A DNA stretch of 64,000 bases, from positions 1,116,001 through 1,180,000 of the forward strand of contig MQVO02000002.1 of assembly GCA_001986395.2 (NCBI GenBank), given 5' to 3'. Below the pieces are notes generated by a model. The model did no database searches and was not told the DNA's origin. It was given only the letters and a program-made list of their open reading frames with translations. Origin of the DNA: Irpex lacteus (Eukaryota > Basidiomycota > Agaricomycetes > Polyporales > Irpicaceae). Positions 22,726-33,970 of this stretch are shown in pieces (the first letter of the stretch is position 1; each line of letters opens with the position of its first letter). The position numbers were made by a program, and so were the translations under genes.

Positions 22726-23290
22726 TAGAAATATCTGTATAGGTCTATTTCCTCAAATTGTGTACATGGAAGGCGCATCTGAGTCTAGAGGCGGGGACAA
22801 TCCATATAAGCATCGCTGGGGAGATGTGATTCAATTGAAGTAACAATGGGCGCCTGCGAAGCGCGTTCTACTCAGGGTTCTCTAGCGCCAAGTACATGTG
22901 AGCATTGTGAGGCGCGGCGCCGCAATGATTGTGCTTGGTCTAAACTCGACTCGAAAGCGAAAGTGGCGGCAGGTGTTGCTCCCGGTCTTACTGTACGTAC
23001 ATAAGTATGATGTACTGTACTTCACCTGCAGCTTGTGCGATAGCGTTATCGGTACCTTACGCTTCCAGTGGTTACCCTTCCAACTTGAAGCTTGAACTTG
23101 AAGATAACAATGAAGTTGGCTTTTATCTTCGACCGGTGGTCACGAATATCGCTTCTGCTACTACTTATGCACCCTGGGAACGAACACGTGCTATACCGTC
23201 GGTGCATGGGAACCTATTAATATAAAGTAAGCATCAACCATTGGCATGATGCCGTAAACACTTGCAGACCAGAACCAGTGCTATACTGCT
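22726..23290. other. Upstream region shared by BAH-PHD gene 1 and the Crinkler-type gene
   Basis: 565 bases between divergent genes. A 72-codon open frame (23007-23225, +) ends 65 bases before the Crinkler-type ATG. A GTAAGC donor (23227) and a TTGCAG acceptor (about 23269) suggest a 5'-UTR intron. A donor near 23191 (GTGCTA) would join the 72-codon frame to the main protein in phase; this longer N-terminus is only a possibility. Confidence 0.4.
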
Positions 23291-25045
23291 ATGCTCCTAC
23301 CCGCTAATCTCGTAGAATTGTGGAAATCAGCCTGGGGGAAGCCTTTGCAGCTTTCCCAGGTTGAATGGAAAGGCTCGCAGTACGACTTCTTTGAGCCCGG
23401 TAAACAAGTTGGTCAGTTGTTTATCGCCAGGCTTGAAGAGCGCATCCTAGTTCGCGAGGAATACCGTGTGGCATACGACTATTTCGAAGCCAATGCGAGC
23501 TACAAGCCAGCCATAGGTCGTTCAGCTTGTTACATCCTGACCGGGAGCCCGGGAATTGGTAAGTGACTATCAGTTGTGTCTGGGGGCACTGATCTGAACG
23601 ATCTCGTATAGGAAAGACATGCTTCCTTGCGTATGCCGTGCTGAGACGTCTCAGCGAAGAAAAACCAACTTCGATCCAGCTAGATGCCACTCACTACGCA
23701 GTGTTCACTAAGGGTGGAGCTGGCGTATTCGGTTACGATTTTGAGCATGCTGTGATTCCGGACGGTTCTTGGGCACTTTCTGACACCACGCGCAACATCC
23801 ACGAACCATGCCAGGCATTTTTCGCATCCCCTGCGGTTATAATTCACGCAGCACCCCCTGATTCGGAACGATGGGAGCATTGGAAGACAGAACAGAGAGC
23901 TAAGTTGTACGCAATGGATATATGGAATGAAATTGAGCTTGGTGCCCTCCTGTAAGCGATCGTCATCATTGTATTTTGGGCCTCGTCGTTAATATGCTCC
24001 CCATGTCAGCGCTGTCCTTGAGCTCAATATCGCATCAGGACTATCTTTTGCTGATTGGTATGGACCCTGTGCGCGAACGATGGTCCTGCTCGCCTCGGAC
24101 GCAGATGAAGAACGTTATTACCTTGAGCGACTGAACAAGGCACTCGAGAACTTCAACAAATCTCCGTCACAACGCCTCGCAGAAGCTCGTGAGCTTCGTA
24201 TTAGTGACAACGCCCTTTCATACATGGTCCTTCATATTCGACCTAGTACCGCACGTAGACGAGGAACCATTGAGGTTGCTCTTCCCATCAGCGCTCTCCT
24301 GAAAAGGGTATCAATGGGCTTAGATTTCATCGCGGAGTTGGCCAAACACCCCTACACCCGCGTGGCGGTTGACTGGATGATCGAGAGCTACACCCATGCA
24401 CACTGTCTATACCACATGAGCTTAGGGTTGACTCCTTTCAGCCGTTCACAAGGGGGAATGGATTACAATAATCAGACCATCTTTTACGGAGAAGCAGGCC
24501 GTAGCTCCTCTTTCGGAAGCCGTCCAGTATCCAAGATCACTGGTGCCTTCGACGAAGATCCAAGCTGGAATGATTTTTTCTGGCGTCCCAAAAAAGGTTA
24601 CTTGCCCGGCGTAGATGGCGCTATCCTCGCTCAAGGGAGGTTGATAGCGATTCAATTTACGATTGATGGCGCGCGACGAGCACCTGATGCTGGATTGGAC
24701 AAGCTGATGGAAGTGCTCCGTACAAAACGGTTTCACGGTAAAATTGAGCATAAATCCATGGCTTACCTCGACATTGATCGTACGCGGAACTTGTCACTGG
24801 ATAGCCGTCTTACGGCTGTAGAGGGGGAAAACCCCCAAGGGTTCGTTACCTATTCGTGCTCCATAGCCCCTTTCACTTGGAATAGTCACATAAGTGAAGC
24901 GTGGAAAGACATGGACGAAGTGAGTTCTCCATTGCCGTTATTTCGTCTGCAAGGCTCATAACGAAAATCTTTGTCGTCGCAGGCGGCTCCACCATCACTT
25001 TCTGTTTCTCCATTATTGAACTCGGACCCGGACTTGACACGTTGA
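23291..25045 (+). CDS. Crinkler-type P-loop NTPase with C-terminal nuclease-like domain
   Basis: Resembles the Crinkler-RHS class found in mushrooms and oomycetes, where a P-loop NTPase is joined to a restriction-endonuclease-like domain; proteins of this class are proposed to act in conflicts between organisms or in the nucleus. Predicted 526 aa from exons 23291-23558, 23612-23951, 24010-24919, 24983-25045 (1581 nt, in frame). If the last intron is not used, the frame stops at 24961 (519 aa). Residues 85-92 are a Walker A loop (GSPGIGKT), split by intron 1. The C-terminal part has LPGVDGAIL (Asp405) and LIAIQFT (Gln418), the D...Q-x-T pattern of these nuclease-like domains. No ubiquitin-like header domain was recognised at the N-terminus. 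The assignment is by motif only. Confidence 0.62.
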
Positions 25046-26435
25046 GAACGACTATGGCTTGCACTACTCAAATTTGATATCTACATACACCTCGACCTTT
25101 TCTAGAAACTTGAAAGCATGAGACTTCAATGGCAATGGAGATGCTCTACCAAAAGTCATGAGTTTTTGCAGCCGGTCGGAGGCGTCTGAAATGGTAATTC
25201 TTGACGTGAATCATCTGGAAACGTCAACACCTGCCCACAACGTACAAGGAGAAAGTTGGCGATCTAAGTATGTGATTCAACAACTTGAAGTGCTCAGAAC
25301 ATAATCTACCACCGTCGCCAACACTACCTTTGAACCCGCAAAGACGACCGCAGCCACTCCCTCCCTCCCTCCCTTCCTCCTCTTTCTCCCATTCATCTGC
25401 CACACGTGCAGCCGCCTAGGCTCGTGAACCAGCCTCTATATAGTACCTCGGAATAGCAGCCGCCTCTCCAGCTCCGTGCGAAGGGCATCGTGCAAGGCCA
25501 CTAGCAAGCAAAGCAGCATCCCGGCGCGGGCTATACCTGACGTCTAGGCTGGTGGGCCGTCCACCCTGAATAACCGTCGTATTGCTCGTCGTCGCGCCGA
25601 CTCGAGTCGTTTATCTGGTTTGTCCAATGCGCTGCCCGAATCATCCCGTCCAGATAAGTCTAAGAAACTCGGAAGCTTATGGACTTACGCAGCCTGTCAG
25701 CGAGTTAAACCGCGATAATATTGTGTTAGTTGCACCGTTTGGTCGATGGAACTAAAATTCTCATGGCAGTCTCCCAATATTGCTTCACTCCATGGTCGCT
25801 GTGCGGTCATCAGGACACCATTGGGCGACAATAACAACGGTGGAAGATAGGCTAGCTCTGGTTAGATATATCGGAGCCTGATAACACATATCTACCATGC
25901 ATAATAAATGAATGCAAATGCCATCAAAACTGGCTCCGATGACTGTAGATTAGGTACGAGTACGTGGAGGCTGCCATGGCCAGGCTGGTTTATGAGCCTA
26001 CTGTAAATGGCGCTAAGTTACTAGTGCTAGTACGATATCGTGTGTTATCGCGATCGTCGAGGGCTTCTGTCGTCGACAATGCAACCCAAGCTATCTCGTC
26101 CAGGCCAGATTATGCAGAAACTTAGAAAATTACGGTACTTACATAGCCTGAGACGATGAGCAAAGATAGATGGAGTATCAGAGAAGGGGGGCAACGAGAG
26201 GACGGTAAAATAATGTGATGGAGCATGAGTACAAATAATGTGGAACAAGATAACAGTACGATATGAACGGTGCGTATGCGAGCAGCTAGGAAAACGAGAT
26301 GCATGAAAAGTTTACATGGGATCAGCGAGGCAGAGGAAAGACCGGAGGTAAAGACGAGAGAGATAATCGAACGTATGCGATCCTGTTATCCAGAGTAATC
26401 GTACATGATAAAAGAGTCAAGGGCTTGAGAGCGCA
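25046..26435. other. 1.4-kb gene-free stretch with a diverged repeat pair
   Basis: No credible gene. Two segments, about 25617-25711 and 26068-26165, look related (see the repeat entry). A pyrimidine-rich CTCCCTCCCTCCC tract lies near 25355-25400. The right end is the 3' flank of the Zn2Cys6 gene. Short open frames on the minus strand (26045-26304) have no protein-like pattern. Confidence 0.4.
25617..25711. repeat. Diverged direct repeat, copy 1 (copy 2 at about 26068-26165)
   Basis: By eye both copies share, in order, CAATGC, CGTCCAG, AGAAACT, then (A/T)..GG.ACTTAC..AGCCTG, at about 70 percent identity over about 95 bases. On the minus strand each contains CAGGCT-NN-GTAAGT followed by a branch-like CTAAG or TTAGAC, which looks like an intron donor. 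They may be relics of a duplicated gene or RNA. The alignment was made without software. Confidence 0.4.
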
Positions 26436-29400
26436 TCAGTGTCGGCCACCCGCGGGCGGTCCTCCTCCAGGCGGCGCGGGCAACTCGTGCTGGAAGAAGG
26501 TATTCCAGGAATCTTGCAGGTTGTATCCTTGCTGGCCGGTGTGCAGCGACTCCCTCGTCGGCACGCGTCGCAAGCTATGCTGCTGTTGAGCATAGTTGGC
26601 CGAGCCATGCATACTCTGCGGGCGACTGTGCGTGGGTGTCGGATGCAGCGAAGAAGACTGAGACTGAACTGGCATGGGCGGCTGAGGTTGCAGCTGAGGT
26701 TGCGGAGGGTGCTGATAGTACATTTGGTACTGTTGCTGCTGATCCGGTTCCGAGTATGGCGGGTACTGCAATGGTGAAGTTTCTTGTGCCTGTTGATGAT
26801 GTTGCTGCCACTGCTGGGCTTGTTGATATTGAGTCACGTATCGAGGGTCCTCAGGAGGCGGCATATGGGACACGATCTGAGGGGGAGCGGAAGCAGGAGG
26901 AGGAGGTTGGTTATACACCTGATCATGTGTGTAATAAGCCTGAGGAGGGGCAGCCTCGACAGCGCCATACATGGGTACTGAATACGCTTGCTCTGCAGGC
27001 GGAGGTTGAGATACCACATGATGTGGAGGCGCTGAATGAGAAGGACTCTGATATGCTTGCGACTGGAATGCGTGAGGCGACTGATCCTGACTCGGAGGTA
27101 CCTGAACATGAACAGGCACGGGTGGAGGAGGCATCTGCTCTGTGGGAGTTTGGTATGTCCACTGAGGGTCCTGAGGTTGTTCATACTCCTGCGGCTCATA
27201 CGTCGTGCTGTATTGAGGCTCCACTGGTGTGGCGGGGTAGAAACTGGCATTTGAAGTGTTCACCTCGGATGGAGCCGCATTGCTGGTATAGAAGGCGTGC
27301 TGCGCATTATAGATCTGTTCATCCAATTCGCCTTCGAACGAGCGCATCTGGTCCACGAGCATCGGATGGACAGCATTACCGTATGACTCTAGAATGTGAG
27401 GACTTGGTCCAGCTGCGCTAGTCGCCGGAGTCTCTGGGCTTCCCTGCGTCGGGGGAGACATTGACGAACGAGATGGATCAGAGTTGGATGGCGAAGAGGT
27501 AGGATCGCCGCTCTGCTGAGACGCCACACGTCTCCTGGATTGCGAACGGGGACGCGTGGTGCTAGGTCCCACGTTTGGTGTCCTGGGAGCAGACTTCGTA
27601 GCAACTGTCCGCGTACGGCCGCTGAAGATCGATAACTCGTCGTTGTTGTCTTCTTCATTCTGCTGTTCGCGAGGAGTGAAGATATCCTTGCGGGCTTGGT
27701 AACCTTGGCTGAACGCTCGATACGCCTTGTCATGAATCCGCTGAACAATGGGCTGTACAAGAAGTCAGATGACAAGGTAACACGTATCATAGTTGAACAT
27801 ACCAGGAACTTCACGGCGCGACCACCGTACCTCGCGGCCTTGGTAAACAAGTCATGCGCAAGCCGAACTTCTCCCAGAGCAGCCTGTGCTGTCTTCGTTA
27901 CACCACCGTGTGTGACTACGGAGCCAAGCATGACCTAGAATGTCGGCATAAATACAAGATATGCTAAATGATCAAATTCCAGGAACCTGAATGGTTCTTG
28001 ACGTACCACAGAGGAAAATGCGTGTGTCCATAGCACCCAGAATCGTGCAATTTGTATGGGGTTGATGATAAACTGCTCGCGGAGCGTACTGATCATCGCA
28101 CAAGCCGCTCGGTATCCGGCGAGGAACGACGGCGCATACTGACTCCTAAGCGGGTCCGTAGGGTAATCCTTGAGGGCTTGAGCAAAGAACGTCCTATGCA
28201 CGTACAGCAAGGCTGCATAGTCCCGATGTTACAAGCACATTCTTTACTCGGACATATAGAGTCATTGACTTACTGAGCTCGCGATAGTTGATGGCCATAA
28301 AATGCTTCATCGTCTCGCTGAGGGTCGCATTCCGCGGTGCTTCACCTTGAGCGTACTTCGGAAGAGCCACATCTCGTATCTTACGGTCCAACTCGAGAAT
28401 TTGCGAGTACTTCGGAGCCTTCGCTTGCAAAGTAACCTCGACAACGCCAGAGACGCACTCCTTGCCCCAAAGAGCCTTCCATGAGGGGACTGCGTGAAAG
28501 CCAATATTAGTAATGCACCATCATGAAGCATTGCCGATGAAATCGCATACGTACAACTGGGCACACGCGAGCCATCGTCAGCAATGGTCTCGTCGGGGTC
28601 CGCGGGGAGCTCGCAGTCGATGAACGGAAGCGAGAAGGAAGGAATCCTGCCGGTGGCGAGTCCCTACCATAATGAACATTGTGAGATGTGATTTACAACA
28701 ACACTGCGGAACTGTCCGACATACCTGCCAGCAATCGGTGATGAACAGCTCCCAGAAGAGAGAGCGTCTCTTCTGCACTTCGGCCGGTGACAGCTTCCAA
28801 CGTGCACAATCACGATCTATGACCGACCCCGGCATTAGCAAGCATTGTTAGCTGTATCAGAGATGGAAATCCACTGACGGAGACCGATCTGGAGATCGAC
28901 GTTATCGTGAGTATCTTGTATGATGACCGAACGGAACTGAAGATGCTTACACTTTGCGCAAGCTTGCAGGCGAGTCCCATCAAAGCCCACGTACTCTCAA
29001 TACTATTCTCGCCAGCAACCAGACCCTACATGCATCCTTTCAGGTCGGTTCGGTTTTCAGACCAAATTCCTAGCTCACCTGGTAAATTCCCATGAGACTG
29101 AGAGTCTGGACGGTTGCTACAGACGGAGCGCGATCCAGAACGGGCTCAATATTGAGAGCAGCCCTCGTCAGCTCATAGTAAGTCGATGCCTCCTTGTTGT
29201 GTGGAGCAGGAGGTAAGGTAGGGTCAGTCAGAGCACCAAAACAAAAGACGACGAATAATAACGCCAAATCATGGGCGCCGCCTGTGCTATTAGCAGAACG
29301 TGATGCCGCCAAGGCGAACGCGGACGACGAACTTGCCAGGTCCGAGCCGCCCTGGGAAGGAGGTGTTCCTGAGTTGGAGATATTCGCCTGAGCCTCCGGA

Positions 29401-30459
29401 TAGAACATAGGTAAGAGCTCTTCTACGACCTGCCGCCGCCGAATAGCACCAAAGAACCAAGGAGCTTGTTCGAGATACAGTGTCGCAAGAGCCTGGGCTC
29501 GGTACCAGTCAGGAAGATAGTCCTCAATGAGGCTTTGCACAGTCTCCCCGGCATCGAGTTGCAGCACTGATGCTGGAAATGTCCGAGCCAGTTCGGTGAT
29601 ATCGCTAGGGAGAGCATCTGTTTCCGCCTTGAGCAGCGAGTCTTGTCCAGGCTTCTCGCTCTAAACATTCAATTAATACAACAAACTCAAACATACAAGC
29701 TATGGCACATACCAGGAGCAGACTCTGTGTAGACATGTGGTTGAGCGCGTCCCAGTATCACAGTGAACATGAACAATGATGCACGTACCTCCGTCCCCGC
29801 AGACCACCCAAGGTACCTTGCAGCTCCATCGTCGTGTACGGCTAGCGTTCCAAAGTGGTCAATAGCTTTCTCAGCAGCGTCGGTCATTGATGCATCCCCA
29901 TGCTCTCCGGACCCAAAGTGGGAGGCGGAATGAAGCTCGAGGCCAGACTTGATGGTGAGAAGGTCGGGCCGCAGCAGCGGGTGAGTTTCACGAGTTGTGC
30001 TCGACTGCATGATGGCGAGGGCATCCTCCAGTTGTCGGATGCGGTCGCTCATCTCGGTGATCTTCTTATGCAACCGGTCGGTGTCTGCAAGGATGAACCT
30101 GGGCGCACATCCCAAATGATCATCGTACAGCGCGCAACCGCGGATTCAACAGATAGAGTAGTAGATAGAGTAGGTGAACACGTATGACGCCAACAGAGAC
30201 CGGGGGGCGCGTACCTTGTACCTTGACCAGTGGTAAGGCTGCCGTTGGGGCATATGGATGCACACCCACGGCGTTTGCAGGAGGAGCATGGGACGGTCTT
30301 GTCGCATTTGAGCTTCAACCTGCGACATTCTGCGCAAGAGATTGCGCCCCTTGCCCGCTTGAACTCTTGCTCCTGTGCTTTCGCTGTCTGGTCCTTTTCG
30401 ACAGAGCTGCCAGAGGGTCGTCCTGCGGTAGCACGCGCCGCCTGAGGCATAGCGAACAC
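26436..30459 (-). CDS. Zn2Cys6 fungal transcription factor, 12 exons
   Basis: Nuclear DNA-binding regulator of the GAL4-type class. Predicted 1101 aa from exons 30459-30215, 30098-29789, 29724-29713, 29660-29079, 29025-28951, 28888-28879, 28816-28725, 28663-28555, 28489-28274, 28212-28007, 27934-27803, 27752-26436 (3306 nt, in frame). The zinc cluster is at residues 42-70: C-x2-C-x6-C-x5-C-x2-C-x8-C, with an extra Cys66. A coiled coil follows (RLHKKITEMSDRIRQLEDAL). The middle carries the fungal-specific regulatory domain (HRDCARWKLSPAEVQKRRSL, GLATGRIPSFSLPFIDCELP). The last about 330 residues are Gln/Pro/Tyr-rich, a likely activation region. Exons 3 and 6 are 12 and 10 nt. The target pathway cannot be read from sequence. 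Confidence 0.88.
26640..27110 (-). repeat. Gln/Pro-coding low-complexity tract in the Zn2Cys6 gene
   Basis: CAG/CAA and CCT/CCA codon runs on the minus strand encode QQWQQHHQQAQ-like and PPQPQLQPQPPMPVQ-like stretches. This is also the source of long but meaningless antisense open frames on the + strand. Confidence 0.65.
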
Positions 30460-30822
30460 GAAGCGTTCAGCGTGAAGGGGAGGGGAGTGGTAGCCTCTGG
30501 ACAGAGACTACGGGCGTGTCGCCAATGCCGAGAACGTCGTGATGATAGTTCAGAAAGACGAGGGCGGGATACTTAGTTTGGGTAAAGGCGGCGGCGAGCG
30601 TCCGATGCCAGGTCAATAATGTGGGCTTTGGGCAGCCGATCTGGCCACAGTCTAAGCTGGGGCGCTTCCCCCGCACCCGATCGGGGAGTCCGGCTGCAAT
30701 GTTACTTAAGTAACCTAAATTTGCTTCCGATACTAACGTTTTCCAATTTCCATTTTATAAGATAAGAGACCGGCCAAATACTAGTACTACTTAAGTAAAG
30801 GGAGCAACATATTCGTATCCAA
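30460..30822. promoter_or_regulatory. Promoter region of the Zn2Cys6 gene with palindromes
   Basis: 363 bases between the Zn2Cys6 start and the stop of BAH-PHD gene 2. It holds a perfect 14-base palindrome GTTACTTAAGTAAC (30701-30714) and a 10-base one TACTTAAGTA (30788-30797) with the same TTAAGTA core. They may be binding sites of a dimeric factor or chance AT-rich palindromes. Confidence 0.4.
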
Positions 30823-32337
30823 TTATATCGACCCTCCACATTTCGGACATACCACTAGTCGCACAGTGTTCATCTCTCGCTGGCTGGCGAGCTTGTCCCA
30901 GTAAGCAATATATGGACTAGCGAGAATACGATGGACCGAGAGTGCTTGCCACACGTGAGTGTAGTGAGCGAAATCATCCTGCCAAGCCTCCCGGGAGGCC
31001 AACGCTGAGAGTAACTTATCCACGAACTCATGTCCACCATCCAGCTCCTGATAAAGCAGGCGACGTGCAAGAACCACGTCTCTGGCGTTGCCATGAGAAC
31101 TAAGTCCTGCATGATTAGCACGTCTGACGATAGGCCGAGCTGCGACCTCAATGATCGAGTCGGGAAGAGCTAAGTCACCAGGTTTTAACGCTCTTACTCT
31201 CTCAACCAGCGGCCGCCCTGAGTTGAACGTCTTCCCTCCGGAGGAGTTCTTCTCCAAGAACCTAACGAACGTCGGGTGCGGCTTTTGAAGATCAGGGTCC
31301 ACGGCCAGTCTTCGGAGTTCGTGAGAGACGTTGGGCTGGTCTGCATCCTTTTCCACGTAGCTCCGAGTCAGACATGACTGGTGAAGCCAAGCTCTGCATT
31401 CGGGTCTTGGGCAGAAATGTGAGACATCTGCCGAAACTTCCAACCTGTACAAGCGTGAGCGTCTTCATTTACGAACGCAAAATCTGGACATACCGTGAAG
31501 GAATCCGACTATAAAATGCATTTTCACGGTAAAACTGCGCCAGGGCTTGCCTGGCTTCCTGCATCTGCAGTCCTGGTACATACGGATGGTATGGCAGCCC
31601 ACAGGTGCACATCCATGGCCTATATGCCGGTGAGACGATGCCAGACCCTGTGTCCACTTGGAACCTTTGGAAAAAGGTGTTCGGTGGAATCATGAGGCTA
31701 TCAGGGTCCTCTTCCCGATACTCATATACTAAAGTAACATCTGAAACACGTAAGACAGCGAGGAAGATGCACTACAAGAAGCTCACCTTCAAAGCACTCA
31801 GCGTTGAGAAGCTCTGTTCTGTCCGACATCATCCTTTCGCAAGTTGACATCCCGGCCGGATCACTGTTAGCTCGAATGTCAGCACGGTGGGCCCAAGTCT
31901 CGAGAAAGGACTTACAAGTCTTTGAGAGGAATGTCCTCCAAATCTTTTGCAGAGTAGTACCACTGCACGAGAACCCACACCTCCTTGTCGCGAGTGGTGT
32001 GCCTCATACGGATACTCTTAACCTTGGCCAACCAACGGTTATCCTGGTCATTCTCTGGGTCGTGTAAAGTAACGCTATAAGCACGACAGGTAAGTCGCGC
32101 TAGGAACATATATCTTTCGTTATATACTACTCACTCATCACCCTTGCGAAAGTGGGTGCTACCCACTACGAAGGCTTTACCTTGGGGCATTCTCTGCCAT
32201 TCGTCCTCTGTTGGTGGCCGAAGATGACTGGGTCGCGTGTCTGTATGAGACCCAAATGGTCCATCCTGAGCGCGATTGCTCTTCGTGCGAGAGGCTTTTG
32301 AAGACGGATGCAGACGTCTACGTTTGGGGGCTGGCAT
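30823..32337 (-). CDS. BAH-domain and PHD-like finger protein, copy 2
   Basis: Paralog of 21106-22725, a probable chromatin reader. Predicted 431 aa from exons 32337-32135, 32074-31916, 31863-31787, 31728-31494, 31444-30823 (1296 nt, in frame). The N-terminus is basic (APKRRRLHPSSKASRTKSN). BAH core: WLAKVKSIRMRHTTRDKEVW, VLVQWYYSAKDL, then MSDRTELLNAECFEG and VYEYREED. The PHD-like part has MCTCGLPYHPY, then HFCPRPECRAWLHQSCL, and a final VVCPKCGGSI. Exon 3 has 77 nt in both copies. This copy has one intron fewer in the finger region than copy 1 and looks the better preserved of the two. The divergent neighbour is ferritin-like gene 2, the paralog of copy 1's neighbour. Confidence 0.78.
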
Positions 32338-32697
32338 CTGCCACTAAAGCTTGTGCAGCCTGAATGAGTGAGTCCAGGGAGTCAAGAGTAACACTGGCAG
32401 CGAAGAAAGAGTGCTCGCGATGGAAAACATTCTTATATTCGCCCAACATCCTGCTAAGCGGTATCTAAGCGATGTCGACCGTCGACGGCGAACTTGCAGT
32501 CGCGGTCACGGTGATCTCGGTGCTCGCGCAGAAAAGCGTGGCGGCCGTGGCTCGAACGACCAAGGAAGCCGCATGTTGCCGAGTAGTTTCAATGTCCGAA
32601 TATGGTGGTAGTACACCCCAGAAAGGAAATTAACCTAAATCGGGTGAGGCCAAGACCACGGGAAGCACGAATGGTGGTGAAGACCTGGATGCCGAGG
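32338..32697. promoter_or_regulatory. Divergent promoter region between BAH-PHD gene 2 and ferritin-like gene 2
   Basis: Between two start codons on opposite strands. It is GC-rich with several CGGTCG/CGGTGATC-like segments. No gene is visible. Confidence 0.4.
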
Positions 32698-32705
32698 TAT
32701 ATAAA
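32698..32705 (+). promoter_or_regulatory. TATA box of ferritin-like gene 2
   Basis: TATATAAA 124 bases before the ATG at 32829, followed by a strongly pyrimidine-rich leader (about 32725-32825). This combination is typical of highly expressed fungal genes. Confidence 0.6.
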
Positions 32706-32828
32706 GGTGCGAGTGGCGGTTGAGTTTTCTCCTTGTGCCCACCTTCACGCTCCCAAGGTGTCCTTTCTTTTCTTCTACCACAGCCTACTCCCCAAACTTC
32801 CCCCCTCCCCTCTTCAACATCACTCACA

Positions 32829-33970
32829 ATGTTCCGCTACAAGGCAGCCCTCATCCTCGCCGCATTCTGCGCCACTTCATCGCTGGCCGCCCCTCATCTC
32901 ACTCGTCGTGCTGATGGTGTCACTGGTATGTAGACCTGCAGTCATTCCTTTATGAACTCGTTGAAGTCGCTTACATCGCGCACGTCGGTCCAGATACCCA
33001 AGTGCTCCAGTTCGCTCTTACGCTGGAGCACCTCGAGAACAACTTCTACAACCAGGCCCTTGACAAGTTGAACGATCAAGCCTTCCTTGATGCCGGCTAC
33101 GAGCCTTGGGTCCGCGGCCGTTTCGAGCAGATCCGACAGCACGAGCAGACGCACGTCGAATTCTTGACCAAGGCACTGGGCGACGCTGCTCCGCAGCCGT
33201 GTACTTATGACTTGTACGTAAAACGTTTTCTGCCAATTGATACGATGCTAACGTCGCATTAATAGCCCGTACAACGATCCGAAGTCCTTCGTCGCTTTGT
33301 CGATGGCCTTAGAGACCGTTGGAAGTTCGGCGTACATGGGTGCGGCGCAGTTCCTGCAGAACAAGGAGACTTTGACACAAGCAGCGGTAAGAGTTACGTT
33401 CCAAGTAAACGGTATTTGAGCTGACCTCCAGCATTGTAGTCGATTCTCGCGGTGGAGAACCGTCATGCTGCGTGGGCGGCTTCTGCCGTCCTCAAGGGCT
33501 CTGCGTGGGATGGTTCGTTCGAAACCCCGTTGTCCGCAGATGGAGTTTACTCTCTGGCTTGTGAGTAAACTAATATCACATTCCTTACCGGTGACTGAGA
33601 CGCTATATTGTTCACAGCTCAGTTCATCGTCTCGTGCCCTGCTACTAACCCGACCCTGATCGCCAAGCCGTTACCGAAGTTGTCGATTGATCCAGCCAAC
33701 CCTGCGGCGGGACAGAGTATCAAGTTCAACTTCAACCATGACGAAGTCAAGCATGATGGCAACAAGCTCTATGTTGCTTGGTTCGACGGTATCACCGTAC
33801 AGCACACCACTCTCGGTGACGACGACAAGGCCTCCGTTCCCAAAGGCTTGCAAGGCACCGTCTACGGAGCAATCGTCAAGAAGAAAGAGAGCAACCCAAC
33901 AGACCAGGAACTCCTCACCGGCCTTGTTATGTTCGAGATCGGCTTCTTATCATACGCGTCGAACCCATAA
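32829..33970 (+). CDS. Secreted ferritin-like domain protein, copy 2
   Basis: Predicted 303 aa from exons 32829-32925, 32994-33213, 33266-33386, 33440-33560, 33618-33970 (912 nt, in frame). Signal peptide MFRYKAALILAAFCATSSLA. Ferritin-like motifs: LQFALTLEHLENNFY, IRQHEQTHVEFLTKALG, ILAVENRHAAW. Unlike copy 1 it keeps the His of the last E-x2-H pair, so the metal site looks complete. The C-terminal domain (SIKFNFNHDEVKHDGNKLYV) is beta-rich and differs from the Ser/Asn-rich tail of copy 1. The TATA box and pyrimidine-rich leader point to strong expression. The role in this fungal family is not established; stress or sexual-development links are known only by family association. Confidence 0.87.

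Noticed and set aside
23007..23225. 72-codon open frame before the Crinkler-type gene as a separate gene
   Set aside because: No motif; more likely leader sequence or, with an alternative donor, an N-terminal extension. Not listed as a gene.
26636..27421. 261-codon + strand open frame over the Zn2Cys6 3' end
   Set aside because: Antisense of a Gln/Pro-rich exon whose own frame closes with the rest of the gene.
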